Positions 40,001 through 47,218 of a stretch of 64,000 nucleotides of DNA are shown piece by piece. The position numbers were made by a program, and so were the translations under genes. The notes beneath the pieces are model-generated. The model was not told the DNA's origin. It worked only from the letters and a program-made list of their open reading frames with translations, and ran no database searches. Every line of letters starts with the position of its first letter. The stretch's first letter is position 1. The DNA is from an uncultured Bacteroidales bacterium (GTDB lineage Bacteria > Bacteroidota > Bacteroidia > Bacteroidales > ML635J-15): NCBI GenBank assembly GCA_905234755.1, contig CAJOIT010000003.1:259135-323134 (forward strand), written 5' to 3'.

Positions 40001-41242
40001 GTTGAATACGCCGTCATCGCCATTGAGGTAGGAGGGAACGAACACTACTTTAACCTTGTTTTCCGGACGGTTTGTAAGTCCAAGTCTCTTGAGCTGGTTA
40101 AGAATCGGGTCGTATTCGGCATCGTGTAGACCGTGAGTGAGGTTTTTGTTCTCGATGTTTGCGTTTTCGCCGTTGAGTGCAGCAAGAAGGCTCTTCTGCG
40201 GACCGTAGTTGTTGCCAGGAACGAGAATGTACGCAAGTATTTCGCGGTTGACGCTTGCGTTGCGGTTGAGTTTGTCGAGTGCGTCAACGAAGATGTTGTA
40301 GCCCTTGTTGGTATATTCGTAGCGTCCCGAAGTTGCGATAATCAGCGGTTCTTCCTTGAATTTATAAGATGTAAGCTTTTCGGCTACATCAATCATCTTC
40401 TGGCGAGCCTTGCTGCGAATCTTGGCTGCTTCTTCTGCCTTCGGAATGAAGTCGTCCTCGAATCCGTTCGGAGTTACCACGTCGGCGGGTTTGGTGAGCA
40501 GTTGAGCGCACTCCGACTGGGTAATATCGCTTACGGTAGTGAAGACGTCGGCATTGATTGCGCTTATCTTTTCAAGGCTGTGCTTAGAAATTATGTTGAA
40601 CTGGCGAGCCATATTTTCGCCGTTGTAGTTTGCAAGGTCCTTGTACAGCGGAAGTCCGTTTCCTGCTATCGAACGGCCTATTGCGGTTGCGTGGGTTGTG
40701 AAAGCTGTTGCAATGTGCGGTGCGTTCTTCTTGAGGTAGAGGATACCAGTGCCGGTCATCCACTCGTGGAACTGAGCGAGGATAGCATCGTTTGCCGATA
40801 GGTTGAAGTCGCAGAAACTTTCGATAACCTTACCGGCGGTGTACCCGAAAAGTGCTGGTTCGATGTAGTCCCATTGTCCCGAAAGCGAGTCGAGTTTGTA
40901 GTCTTCCCAGAAGTCGGCGAAAATCTTGTCCTTTTCGCTGATGAAGTCGGTGAAACTTATGAGAATAACCTTTGGACTTCCGCAGATGTTCCAGCGTCCT
41001 GTACGCACGCGCAGACCAGTAGAAGCAGCATATTGCTTCCACTCGGCAAACAATGCCGGCTCCTCGATGAACTCGGAGTTTTCGTTTGTTCCGTATGTGT
41101 CGGGGCCGATGAAAATGAGGTCGCCGCAGCGTTCCGACAGTGCCAATGATTTTGTTGAAATTACGGTGTGGATACCACCTACCTTGTTGCAAACTTCCCA
41201 ACTTACTTCAAATATGTAGTCGAGATTCAGAGTGTTGTTCAT
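37031..41242 (-). CDS. Fused glycogen synthase (GT3-like) and alpha-glucan phosphorylase (GT35)
   Basis: 1403 residues. Residues about 1-550 are a GT3-type glycogen synthase (EVSWEVCNKVGGIHTVISTK, QFHEWMTGTGILYLKK, FTTHATAIGRSIAG, VPTITTSLSGFGMW). From about 560 a DUF3417 region (LANNLWWTWNYEASAMFKRI) leads into a short-type alpha-glucan phosphorylase to the C-terminus, with HCNEGHAAF, FTTHTPVPAGHDAF and the PLP site EASGTSGMKAVMNGALHFS. One chain thus both builds and breaks alpha-1,4-glucan. In other Bacteroidota these are often two adjacent genes. Own promoter with both -33 and -7 boxes. Cytoplasmic. The fusion joint near IERTIMPKETSPIW shows no stop or frameshift. Confidence 0.93.
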   Translation of the reverse strand: MNNTLNLDYIFEVSWEVCNKVGGIHTVISTKSLALSERCGDLIFIGPDTYGTNENSEFIEEPALFAEWKQYAASTGLRVRTGRWNICGSPKVILISFTDFISEKDKIFADFWEDYKLDSLSGQWDYIEPALFGYTAGKVIESFCDFNLSANDAILAQFHEWMTGTGILYLKKNAPHIATAFTTHATAIGRSIAGNGLPLYKDLANYNGENMARQFNIISKHSLEKISAINADVFTTVSDITQSECAQLLTKPADVVTPNGFEDDFIPKAEEAAKIRSKARQKMIDVAEKLTSYKFKEEPLIIATSGRYEYTNKGYNIFVDALDKLNRNASVNREILAYILVPGNNYGPQKSLLAALNGENANIENKNLTHGLHDAEYDPILNQLKRLGLTNRPENKVKVVFVPSYLNGDDGVFNMKYYDVLQGIDLTAFVSYYEPWGYTPLESIAFGVPTITTSLSGFGMWSKQNIDRFDNCVTVIDRNEDNNDEVVATLAERMAYFANLDADSRKKVSEAATAASKKALWKSLVEKYIEAYAIAKSKIAERADAINNRMQHTKIERTIMPKETSPIWRQAEIKSDIPKKFEGLTELANNLWWTWNYEASAMFKRIDVDLWREKRYNPRVFLEEVSIDRMKELENDNEFCQLYNRVYGNFKKYMEAAKDKKAPQIAYFSMEYGLHDNLKIFSGGLGILAGDYLKEASDTNTNMIGIGLLYRYGYFKQTITLEGKQQANYIAQDFNKIPVVPELDENGIQKRIVVRFPGRNVYVKIWRANVGRIPLYLLDTDDIDNQDQDKLITSRLYGGDWEFRFKQEMILGIGGTRVLKALGLKPDIYHCNEGHAAFIGFERLNDLISARNLKFDEALEIVRASTLFTTHTPVPAGHDAFEENMLRTYMSHYPDRLKITWDKMMSLGRLNPNDKFSMSYLAANISQEVNGVSWLHGIVSQKMFAPLWNGYFPEENHVGYVTNGVHYQTWTSKTWQKLYETTFGDGFMSDMSNPKYWEKINNVDDADIWDIRKLQRTRLINYVKNRVRENWIRSYESPSNMVTVLEKLDEKVLTIGFARRFATYKRGDLLFRNPERLAAILNNPKMPVQILFAGKAHPNDGAGQDLIKRIVEFSKRPEFLGKILFIEDYDIGLAKKLVQGVDIWMNTPTRPLEASGTSGMKAVMNGALHFSVLDGWWVEGYREGAGWALPQERVYENQDFQNELDTQTIYNMLENEIVPMFYDCSDDGIPHRWVKCIKKSIAEIVPMFTTKRMIDDYKDRFYGKLYKRSTELAENDYAKVFEIVNWKEKAARAWNFIEVLKIDFHTTEFENPQDAYGEITLNLNRLSPNDIGIEAIAVSKKQDGSIVIDEKMPFKLKECNGKIAVFRIEGAPHKTGIYNYAIRAYAKNDLLPYKQDSKLIMWI

Positions 41243-41283
41243 ATTATGATACTATTTTTTTGATTAACGAAATTTTAGGTCAA

Positions 41284-41313
41284 CAAAGATAATGATTTTT
41301 TGATGAATGCAAA
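41284..41313 (-). promoter_or_regulatory. Promoter of the glycogen-enzyme gene
   Basis: Minus strand TTTG (41310-41313), 18 bases, TATCTTTG (41284-41291), then 41 bases to the ATG: a good Bacteroidota -33/-7 pair. The remaining 41314-41562 spacer is AT-rich; I see no gene in it and no clear box for the plus-strand gene. Confidence 0.7.
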
Positions 41314-41562
41314 TGTCGGGATGGTATTTTTTTTGACAATTTTTTAGACTCGGTTTGCCTTGTTGAAAAAATATTTGTCGAGGATACTATGGTTATATAT
41401 TTATGTTGTATCTTTACGCTTTGATTGCTTTTGATTAATTCGCTGATAATCAGATGCGTTTTTGCGAAAAATCTATTTGTTGGCAATTGGATTTGCCGAT
41501 TTGGCATATCGGATGTTGCAGCGGATTGGGCAAAATAGTTATTAACAAGTATTAGAAACTGT

Positions 41563-44500
41563 ATGAAGAGACTTTTTATTTTAACAATATGCATGCTGGT
41601 GGTTGTGTCAATGTTTTCACAGACAGTGACACTGAGTTTTACAGGTCGTGGTAGCGGAGGTGCCATAAGCAATGAGATTTACCAGCAGATTGATAGTCTG
41701 CAGGTTCGCAACATTACGCGGCACTGGGAGCAGATGATTTATTATCCCGATACAGTGGTTTTGCTCGAGGCTCTTGCTGTTCCTATGCTAAATGTGAAGC
41801 AGTCGGGACTTGAGCAGAATGTTCCTAATCCTTTCGACTGTGTTACCGAAGCCAGACTTAACTTATTTGAAAGCGACAATGTTACATTGACGGTGCTTGA
41901 TGCAGGAGGAAAGGAGTACCTTAATTATAACGGTAAATTGTCGGCTGGAGAACATTTGTTCGAGATAACTCTTGCTATACCTCAGCCATATTTTCTGACT
42001 GCAGTAACAAGCACAGGAAAATATATGGTCAAGATGGTTAACCTTGGAAGTTGCGGAACAAACAGCCTGTCTCTGAAGTCAAGTTCCGATATAACGGTCA
42101 GGTCGAAGGCCGTTGTCGAAAATGAGTTCGATTTGGGCGACCAGATGGAATATTTGGCATATACTACATATCACGATATTGTTTTCGATGCTTCTTTGCT
42201 TCAGGTGCAGAACGAAAGCGAGGACATAACCATTCATTTCAATATTCCGTATTGCACTTTTACCATGAATGTTGACAAAAGGTACGGCTGCGAAAGTTAT
42301 GAGATAAATGGTGAAACTTATTACGAAAATACTCTGGCTGCGGCAACTTTGTATCTGACATCGGCAGGCGGTTGCGACAGCGTTGTGGTTGTGGATGTTT
42401 ATATTGACCATCCGACAGAGACGGAAGAAAGCATAACTGCTTGTCAGCCTATTTATTGGAATGAAATTGCTTGTACAACATCAGGTGATTATATAGCCGA
42501 CCTTTTCTCGCGTGGTGGTTGCGACAGCATAGTGACTTTGCATTTCACAAGGAGAGATAGTATCGTACATCATGTTTATGAATCGGATTGCATCAGCGCA
42601 ACATGGAATGGTGAAACTTTCTACGAGACAGGCGAATATGTCCGTCATTTTCAAACCCAGTACTGGTGCGACAGCATTGTGCATTTCCATTTTAAAAATT
42701 TGACCGACGATACGACTGTTAATATATATGCTTGCGACCAGTTTACATGGATTAATGATCATACCTATTATGGTAATAATAATACCGATACTGTACACCT
42801 TGTGAACCAGTACGGATGCGACAGCATTGTAAGGCTGAATTTGATTCTCAATCATACTGGCTTCAGGAGAATTGACAGGTTGGCTTGCGGTCGATTCCTT
42901 TATAACGGTCATACATATACAAGTTCCGGCGTGTATACCGAAACATTGGACAATCCATACACGGGCTGCGATAGTGTGATTGAGTTGCATCTTACTGTTG
43001 TTCAGGATACGATAGTCGAAATATTCGAGAATGGTTGTGATTCTTTCGTCTTTGATGGTCGCACTTATACTGAGTCGAATGTCTACGACATACATTATCA
43101 TCCAAATAGTTATTGCGATAGTATTGTGCGTCTGCACCTTACGATTGGTCATAACACTTATGCGGAAGAAACGGTAGAAGTGTGCGATTCCTTTGCATGG
43201 TTTGGTAACAAGTATTATCAGTCTGGCGATTATGAGCATGTAATATCATGGGGCAATCATGATGGTTGCGATAGCATAATTACATTGCATCTTACAGTAA
43301 ACCATTCTGTGACAAATGAAAAAACTATCAATGCTTGCCGACAGTATGACTTTTTCGGTGAAAATATAACGCAAACATGCGATAGGGTTAGGTCGTACAC
43401 CTCTGTCCATGGTTGCGACAGTACGGTTACCTACCATATTAATATATTTGGAGACATCGAGACGGAGTTTACTCAATACGCTTGCGGTTCTTTCCAATGG
43501 CAGGGGGAAACCTTTAATGCAAGTGGCAACTATACAAGGCATGTGACTCCAGTTTTGTATTGCGACAGTATCGTAACTATGCATCTTTTCATCGGTTCGC
43601 CAAACAATGGCGTGGAAGATGTCCAGACTGCATGCGATTCATACGAATGGGAAGGTGTAACATATACAGGAAGCGGAAATTTTACAAGGACATTTACAAA
43701 TGTATATGGTTGCGACAGCGTTGTGACATTGAGGCTTACCGTTAATAGAAGCCATTCTAACATCGAGGATGTGCGAAGCGTATGCGATTACTACGATTGG
43801 GAAGGCGACAGATATACACAAAGTGGAAGATATACGAAGACATTGCACACTGTTGCCGGATGTGATAGCGTTGTAACACTTGTACTGACGGTTGATTATA
43901 GCTCATATACCGAATTTAGCGATACATCCTGTGGTGTATATGTTTGGGACGGAAGGTCATATTCGGAATCGGGCGACCACGAATGGGTATATTCGGCTGC
44001 CAACGGCTGCGACAGTGTTGTGACTTTGCATCTGGTATATCATGAGCTAGTTACAGATGCACGCGATGGAAATACCTATTGCACCATGGAGTATGGCAAT
44101 CAAGTATGGATGACAAGTAATATGAAGTATCGTCCGGCAAGCGGATATTACATATACGGAAATGACGAAAGCAACTATGCTACTTATGGAGTGTTATATA
44201 CTTACGATACAGCACAGACAGCTTGTCCTAGGGGATGGCATTTGCCAAGCAAGGCTGAATGGGATACGCTTGCAGCCTTTTTAGGTCGTAATCCTGAATA
44301 TACTTGTAATGCTACTGCAGCAAATGTCGCAAAGGCATTGGCATCTACAGAATATTGGAGTACATCTACAACAACATGTGCAGTAGGTAATGACAGGGCG
44401 TTGAATAATGCATCCGGTTTCAATGCTTTGCCTGGCGGACAAAGGACATCTGGCTTCCAGGGTAAATTGGATTCGGCAGACTGGTGGACTGCGACAGAAT

Positions 44501-44619
44501 ATAGTTCTGGTTCTGCATATCGTGTGGAGATTACAAAGGATTCCAAGAAGCCGGGAAGTTCAAATAAGGCCAAGAGTTGGGCATTCAGCGTTCGTTGCGT
44601 AAAGGATGTACAGCCGTAA
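41563..44619 (+). CDS. Large exported repeat protein with C-terminal FISUMP domain
   Basis: 1018 residues. Signal peptide (1-22), then a region (about 85-165) like a T9SS sorting-domain sandwich placed internally (LEQNVPNPFDCVTEARLNLF). Next come twelve divergent repeats of about 48 residues, each ending in a G/YCDS(V/I)VTLHL motif and with WxGxxYxxSGxY in the middle (about 235-835). A FISUMP domain closes the protein (about 838-1018: GNQVWMTSNMKY, CPRGWHLPSKAEWDTLAAFL, FSVRCVKD). Likely a long surface adhesin-like stalk with a binding tip. The FISUMP tip has the same fold as the DGR target domains but no TR similarity. Confidence 0.85.
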   Translation: MKRLFILTICMLVVVSMFSQTVTLSFTGRGSGGAISNEIYQQIDSLQVRNITRHWEQMIYYPDTVVLLEALAVPMLNVKQSGLEQNVPNPFDCVTEARLNLFESDNVTLTVLDAGGKEYLNYNGKLSAGEHLFEITLAIPQPYFLTAVTSTGKYMVKMVNLGSCGTNSLSLKSSSDITVRSKAVVENEFDLGDQMEYLAYTTYHDIVFDASLLQVQNESEDITIHFNIPYCTFTMNVDKRYGCESYEINGETYYENTLAAATLYLTSAGGCDSVVVVDVYIDHPTETEESITACQPIYWNEIACTTSGDYIADLFSRGGCDSIVTLHFTRRDSIVHHVYESDCISATWNGETFYETGEYVRHFQTQYWCDSIVHFHFKNLTDDTTVNIYACDQFTWINDHTYYGNNNTDTVHLVNQYGCDSIVRLNLILNHTGFRRIDRLACGRFLYNGHTYTSSGVYTETLDNPYTGCDSVIELHLTVVQDTIVEIFENGCDSFVFDGRTYTESNVYDIHYHPNSYCDSIVRLHLTIGHNTYAEETVEVCDSFAWFGNKYYQSGDYEHVISWGNHDGCDSIITLHLTVNHSVTNEKTINACRQYDFFGENITQTCDRVRSYTSVHGCDSTVTYHINIFGDIETEFTQYACGSFQWQGETFNASGNYTRHVTPVLYCDSIVTMHLFIGSPNNGVEDVQTACDSYEWEGVTYTGSGNFTRTFTNVYGCDSVVTLRLTVNRSHSNIEDVRSVCDYYDWEGDRYTQSGRYTKTLHTVAGCDSVVTLVLTVDYSSYTEFSDTSCGVYVWDGRSYSESGDHEWVYSAANGCDSVVTLHLVYHELVTDARDGNTYCTMEYGNQVWMTSNMKYRPASGYYIYGNDESNYATYGVLYTYDTAQTACPRGWHLPSKAEWDTLAAFLGRNPEYTCNATAANVAKALASTEYWSTSTTTCAVGNDRALNNASGFNALPGGQRTSGFQGKLDSADWWTATEYSSGSAYRVEITKDSKKPGSSNKAKSWAFSVRCVKDVQP

Positions 44620-44642
44620 ACGGATAATAAAGATATTATGGA

Positions 44643-44670
44643 AGGGCAGTCGTATGGCTGCCTTTTTTTT
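44643..44670 (+). terminator. Terminator of the repeat-protein gene
   Basis: GGCAG-tcgtatgg-CTGCC stem followed by eight T. Confidence 0.85.
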
Positions 44671-44683
44671 GATATGGGCAAAC

Positions 44684-44711
44684 AAAAAAGCCACAGGTTC
44701 TGTGGCTTTTT
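44684..44711. terminator. Bidirectional terminator next to the tRNA
   Basis: GCCACAG-gtt-CTGTGGC stem flanked by A6 and T5; on the minus strand it ends the tRNA transcript. Confidence 0.8.
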
Positions 44712-44713
44712 CG

Positions 44714-44787
44714 TGGTCCCACTAGGGCTTGAACCTAGGACCCCCTGATTATGAGTCAGGTGCTCTAACCAACTGAGCTATGGGACC
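44714..44787 (-). tRNA. tRNA with CAU anticodon (Met or Ile2)
   Basis: 74 bases forming a full cloverleaf on the minus strand: acceptor GGTCCCA/TGGGACC, D arm TAGCTCAGTTGGTTAGAGCA, anticodon stem CCTGA/TCAGG with loop CTCATAA (anticodon CAT), T arm CTAGG-TTCAAGC-CCTAG and discriminator A. CCA is not encoded (CGA follows). The acceptor pairs fully, so it is not initiator-type; elongator Met and Ile with lysidine at C34 cannot be told apart by eye. Confidence 0.95.
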
Positions 44788-44891
44788 TCGTTCCTTTCGG
44801 AAACGGACTGCAAAAGTACTGCAAATATTTTATAGTGCAAAATTATTTTCAACTTTTTTTGATAATGTTTGCTGAAAAGCGATTGCCATTT

Positions 44892-45332
44892 TCATTGATG
44901 TTTCACGCAACGCGCTTTTATGGTATATGTCTTTGAGTTGGATACTAATACACCATTGCTGAAAATCAAGTTCCATGCATTTCCATAGTCGGGATTTATA
45001 TCACTATCAGTGAAGAAAGTTGATGACTTGTCTGTAGAAAGACTCCAATACCAACTATCTGTGAAACCCTTTATTGTATCCCTGTATTGGTAAATTTCGA
45101 CAAGTTCCTCCTTTGTCGGAAGTGACCAGCCATCGCCTTTGTTTTCACATTTTTTCTTTGCCTCCGCCCATTTGAATATTCCGTATTCATCGGCAGTGGC
45201 CACTTTTAGTCCAGAGGGCAATTCTATTACATCGTTTTTCTGCGAGTATGTAGCGAATGGAATAGTCATCATTAAAATGAAGAATAGCCGAGGCATAATT
45301 TGTCTATTTTTGTGAAAATTGAACTTACTCAT
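44892..45332 (-). CDS. Small secreted FISUMP/DUF1566 protein
   Basis: 146 residues, or 134 from the second ATG (45296), which gives a tidier signal peptide (MPRLFFILMMTIPFATYSQ). One short FISUMP domain: GDGWSLPTKEELVEIYQYRD, DSWYWSLSTD, then the closing IKARCVKHQ. Clear paralogue of the 124-residue protein at 23679-24053 (TADEYGIFKWAEAKKKCENK against KADEKGTYTWDDAVKQCASK). It lies alone downstream of the tRNA on the other side of a 200-base spacer. Function unknown; binding of a glycan or protein ligand is the usual role of the fold. Confidence 0.75.
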   Translation of the reverse strand: MSKFNFHKNRQIMPRLFFILMMTIPFATYSQKNDVIELPSGLKVATADEYGIFKWAEAKKKCENKGDGWSLPTKEELVEIYQYRDTIKGFTDSWYWSLSTDKSSTFFTDSDINPDYGNAWNLIFSNGVLVSNSKTYTIKARCVKHQ

Positions 45333-45509
45333 AATTATCTAGTTTGTCCGTTATTATTGTGGATAGTCACAATAAATCAACGCAATTATAAGTGTTTTAT
45401 TTTATGCCAAAAAGATTTTTTTTGAAAAAAGTATTGAGATGGTGGCTGTTTGATTGTAAGTTCAAACTAAAAAATCAATAAAAAAACTCAACATAATGAA
45501 TATTCGTAT

Positions 45510-45517
45510 TATTTTTG
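45510..45517 (+). promoter_or_regulatory. -7 promoter box of the RidA gene
   Basis: TATTTTTG, 24 bases before ATG 45542. It overlaps a TTG in frame at 45515, so that longer start lies within the promoter and is rejected. Confidence 0.55.
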
Positions 45518-45541
45518 TCTTTTAATTTTAATAGTAAGAAC

Positions 45542-45916
45542 ATGAAGAACATAATTCATTCAGACAATGCGCCTGCAGCAATCGGTCCTTATAGCCAGGC
45601 TGTTGAGGCAAACGGTATGATTTTTATTTCAGGTCAGTTGCCAATCGACCCTGCAACGGGAACAATGCCTGAGGGCATCACGGCACAGACCGAACAGAGC
45701 ATGAAGAACTTAGAGGCTATCTTGAAGGCTGCTGGCTGCACTTTCGACAATGTTGTTAAGTCAACCTGCTTGCTCGCCGACATGAGCTATTTTGCCGACA
45801 TGAACGCTGTTTACGGAAAGTATTTCACCGCAAATCCTCCCGCAAGAGCAGCTTTCGCTGTAAAGGAACTCCCCAAGAAGGCTCTTGTAGAAATTGAAAT
45901 GATTGCTGCAAAGTAG
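45542..45916 (+). CDS. ridA: RidA family reactive-intermediate deaminase
   Basis: 124 residues of the YjgF/YER057c/UK114 family, which hydrolyses enamine/imine products of PLP enzymes. Family blocks are intact: APAAIGPYSQAVEANGMIFI, SGQLPIDPATGTMPEG, NLEAILKAAG and the active-site Arg in NPPARAAFAVKELPKKALVE with the closing EIEMIAAK. Start at ATG 45542 is set by the promoter position. The next gene begins 27 bases later and is probably co-transcribed. Confidence 0.95.
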   Translation: MKNIIHSDNAPAAIGPYSQAVEANGMIFISGQLPIDPATGTMPEGITAQTEQSMKNLEAILKAAGCTFDNVVKSTCLLADMSYFADMNAVYGKYFTANPPARAAFAVKELPKKALVEIEMIAAK

Positions 45917-45943
45917 TCGATTGTAGAACTTAAATTTACAGCT

Positions 45944-47092
45944 TTGAAAATATTTTTAGCATCATCGGGCGACGACAGCGACATCCCTCCGTCGTCCGTC
46001 GTCACCGATTTTCTTGGGCGATTCAACCTTACGCCCGATGTTTTTGTGCAGTCTAATCCTGATGTTATATGGTTCCTATCGGGTGGAACCGAGCACAAGG
46101 TGCTTGACAGGATTGAATCAAAGAACCGATATTGTTTCCTCGCATCACGCAACGGCAACTCGTGGGCAGCAGCCACCGAGGTGAAGGCTTATCTTAATGA
46201 AAAGGGTATCAATACCAAACTTTTCGATGTGGATAAGTTGCAAAGCCTCAGTGAGTTGGAAAGGTTTCTCACACCACCTGCATCTGAAAAAAAGGCAAGA
46301 TTGGGTGTGATAGGCGGAATTTCCGACTGGCTTGTGTCGAGTATTCCCGATGAGGACTTGCTTGATGATTTGCTTGACATTGAGCTTGTTAATTTTACAT
46401 GGGACGAATTCTTGGCTTTGCCTGAGGGCGAAGATTTCTGCAATTTCGCAGAAAATTTCGGCAGGTTCGGTCACGAAAGCTTTGCCTCGGAATTGTCGTT
46501 GGTGAAGAAGTTCGATACTTTGATTCGTCAGAACAACCTCGATGCCGTTACAGTGGCATGCTTCGGACTAATAGGCAAGATTGGAAATACTATTTGCTTG
46601 CCGGTGTCGGCAATGAACGACTACGGTTTTCCTGCTGCTTGCGAAGGTGACTTGTGTTCGGCTACGGGCATGTTAATTGTCAAGCGTCTGACTGGCAAGA
46701 TTCCGTGGATGGCGAACTTGAGTTTTGCCGACAGGGAGGCTGCTATTTTCTCGCATTGCACCGTGCAGAAGAATCTGCTCGACAAGATGGAAGTTACAAC
46801 CCACTACGAGACAGGAAAGTACGCAGCCGTTAAGGGTGAAATGAAGAAGCAGAATATTACCATTTTCCGCATCGATAGGAAATTGGAATATTGCTTCCTT
46901 TCGCTTGGCGAAATCATTGACAACTGCGATTCTCCATTGGCATGTCGTACACAGGTAAAGGTAAAGATGACTTCGAAGGGCTTGTTCCTGTTGCGTGAAT
47001 TCCCGCTCGGCAACCATCACCTTATAATTGATGGCGATTGCACCGATGCTATTGCCGAATACTTTACAAATAAGGGATTTAGGGTTGTTTAG
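45944..47092 (+). CDS. L-fucose/L-arabinose isomerase-fold protein
   Basis: 382 residues. The C-terminal half follows the fucose/arabinose isomerase family (NNLDAVTVACFGLIGKIGNT, GFPAACEGDLCSATGMLIV, PWMANLSFADREAAIFSHCT) with the metal-ligand-type acidic residues in CEGD; the N-terminal half (PDVIWFLSGGTEHKVLDRI) is the Rossmann-like domain found in this group. Shorter than true FucI (about 590), so the substrate is unlikely to be fucose itself; the class is poorly characterised. No ATG is available near the start: the frame opens with TTG 45944, 27 bases after ridA. Confidence 0.75.
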   Translation: MKIFLASSGDDSDIPPSSVVTDFLGRFNLTPDVFVQSNPDVIWFLSGGTEHKVLDRIESKNRYCFLASRNGNSWAAATEVKAYLNEKGINTKLFDVDKLQSLSELERFLTPPASEKKARLGVIGGISDWLVSSIPDEDLLDDLLDIELVNFTWDEFLALPEGEDFCNFAENFGRFGHESFASELSLVKKFDTLIRQNNLDAVTVACFGLIGKIGNTICLPVSAMNDYGFPAACEGDLCSATGMLIVKRLTGKIPWMANLSFADREAAIFSHCTVQKNLLDKMEVTTHYETGKYAAVKGEMKKQNITIFRIDRKLEYCFLSLGEIIDNCDSPLACRTQVKVKMTSKGLFLLREFPLGNHHLIIDGDCTDAIAEYFTNKGFRVV

Positions 47093-47125
47093 AATTGATA
47101 ATGGATAATTGACAATTGATAATCA

Positions 47126-47196
47126 GTAGTCACGCAATGCATTGCGTGACTACAAAAATCAAATTTATAATTGTACAGACGCAAAATTTTGCGTCT
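47126..47196. repeat. Two palindromic repeats between isomerase-like and protease genes
   Basis: A perfect 28-base palindrome at 47126-47153 (half site GTAGTCACGCAATG) and AGACGCAAAATTTTGCGTCT at 47177-47196. The second, with flanking TTGTAC, is the inverse complement of 15256-15275 plus flank. An AATGGACAATT-type unit precedes them (47096-47122). Confidence 0.75.
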
Positions 47197-47218
47197 TGAC
47201 TTATAACAAAAAATGCTT

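Noticed and set aside
41563-44619. Large FISUMP repeat protein as a DGR target
   Set aside because: Its C-terminal part shares only fold-level motifs with the template; the last codons do not match the homing site.
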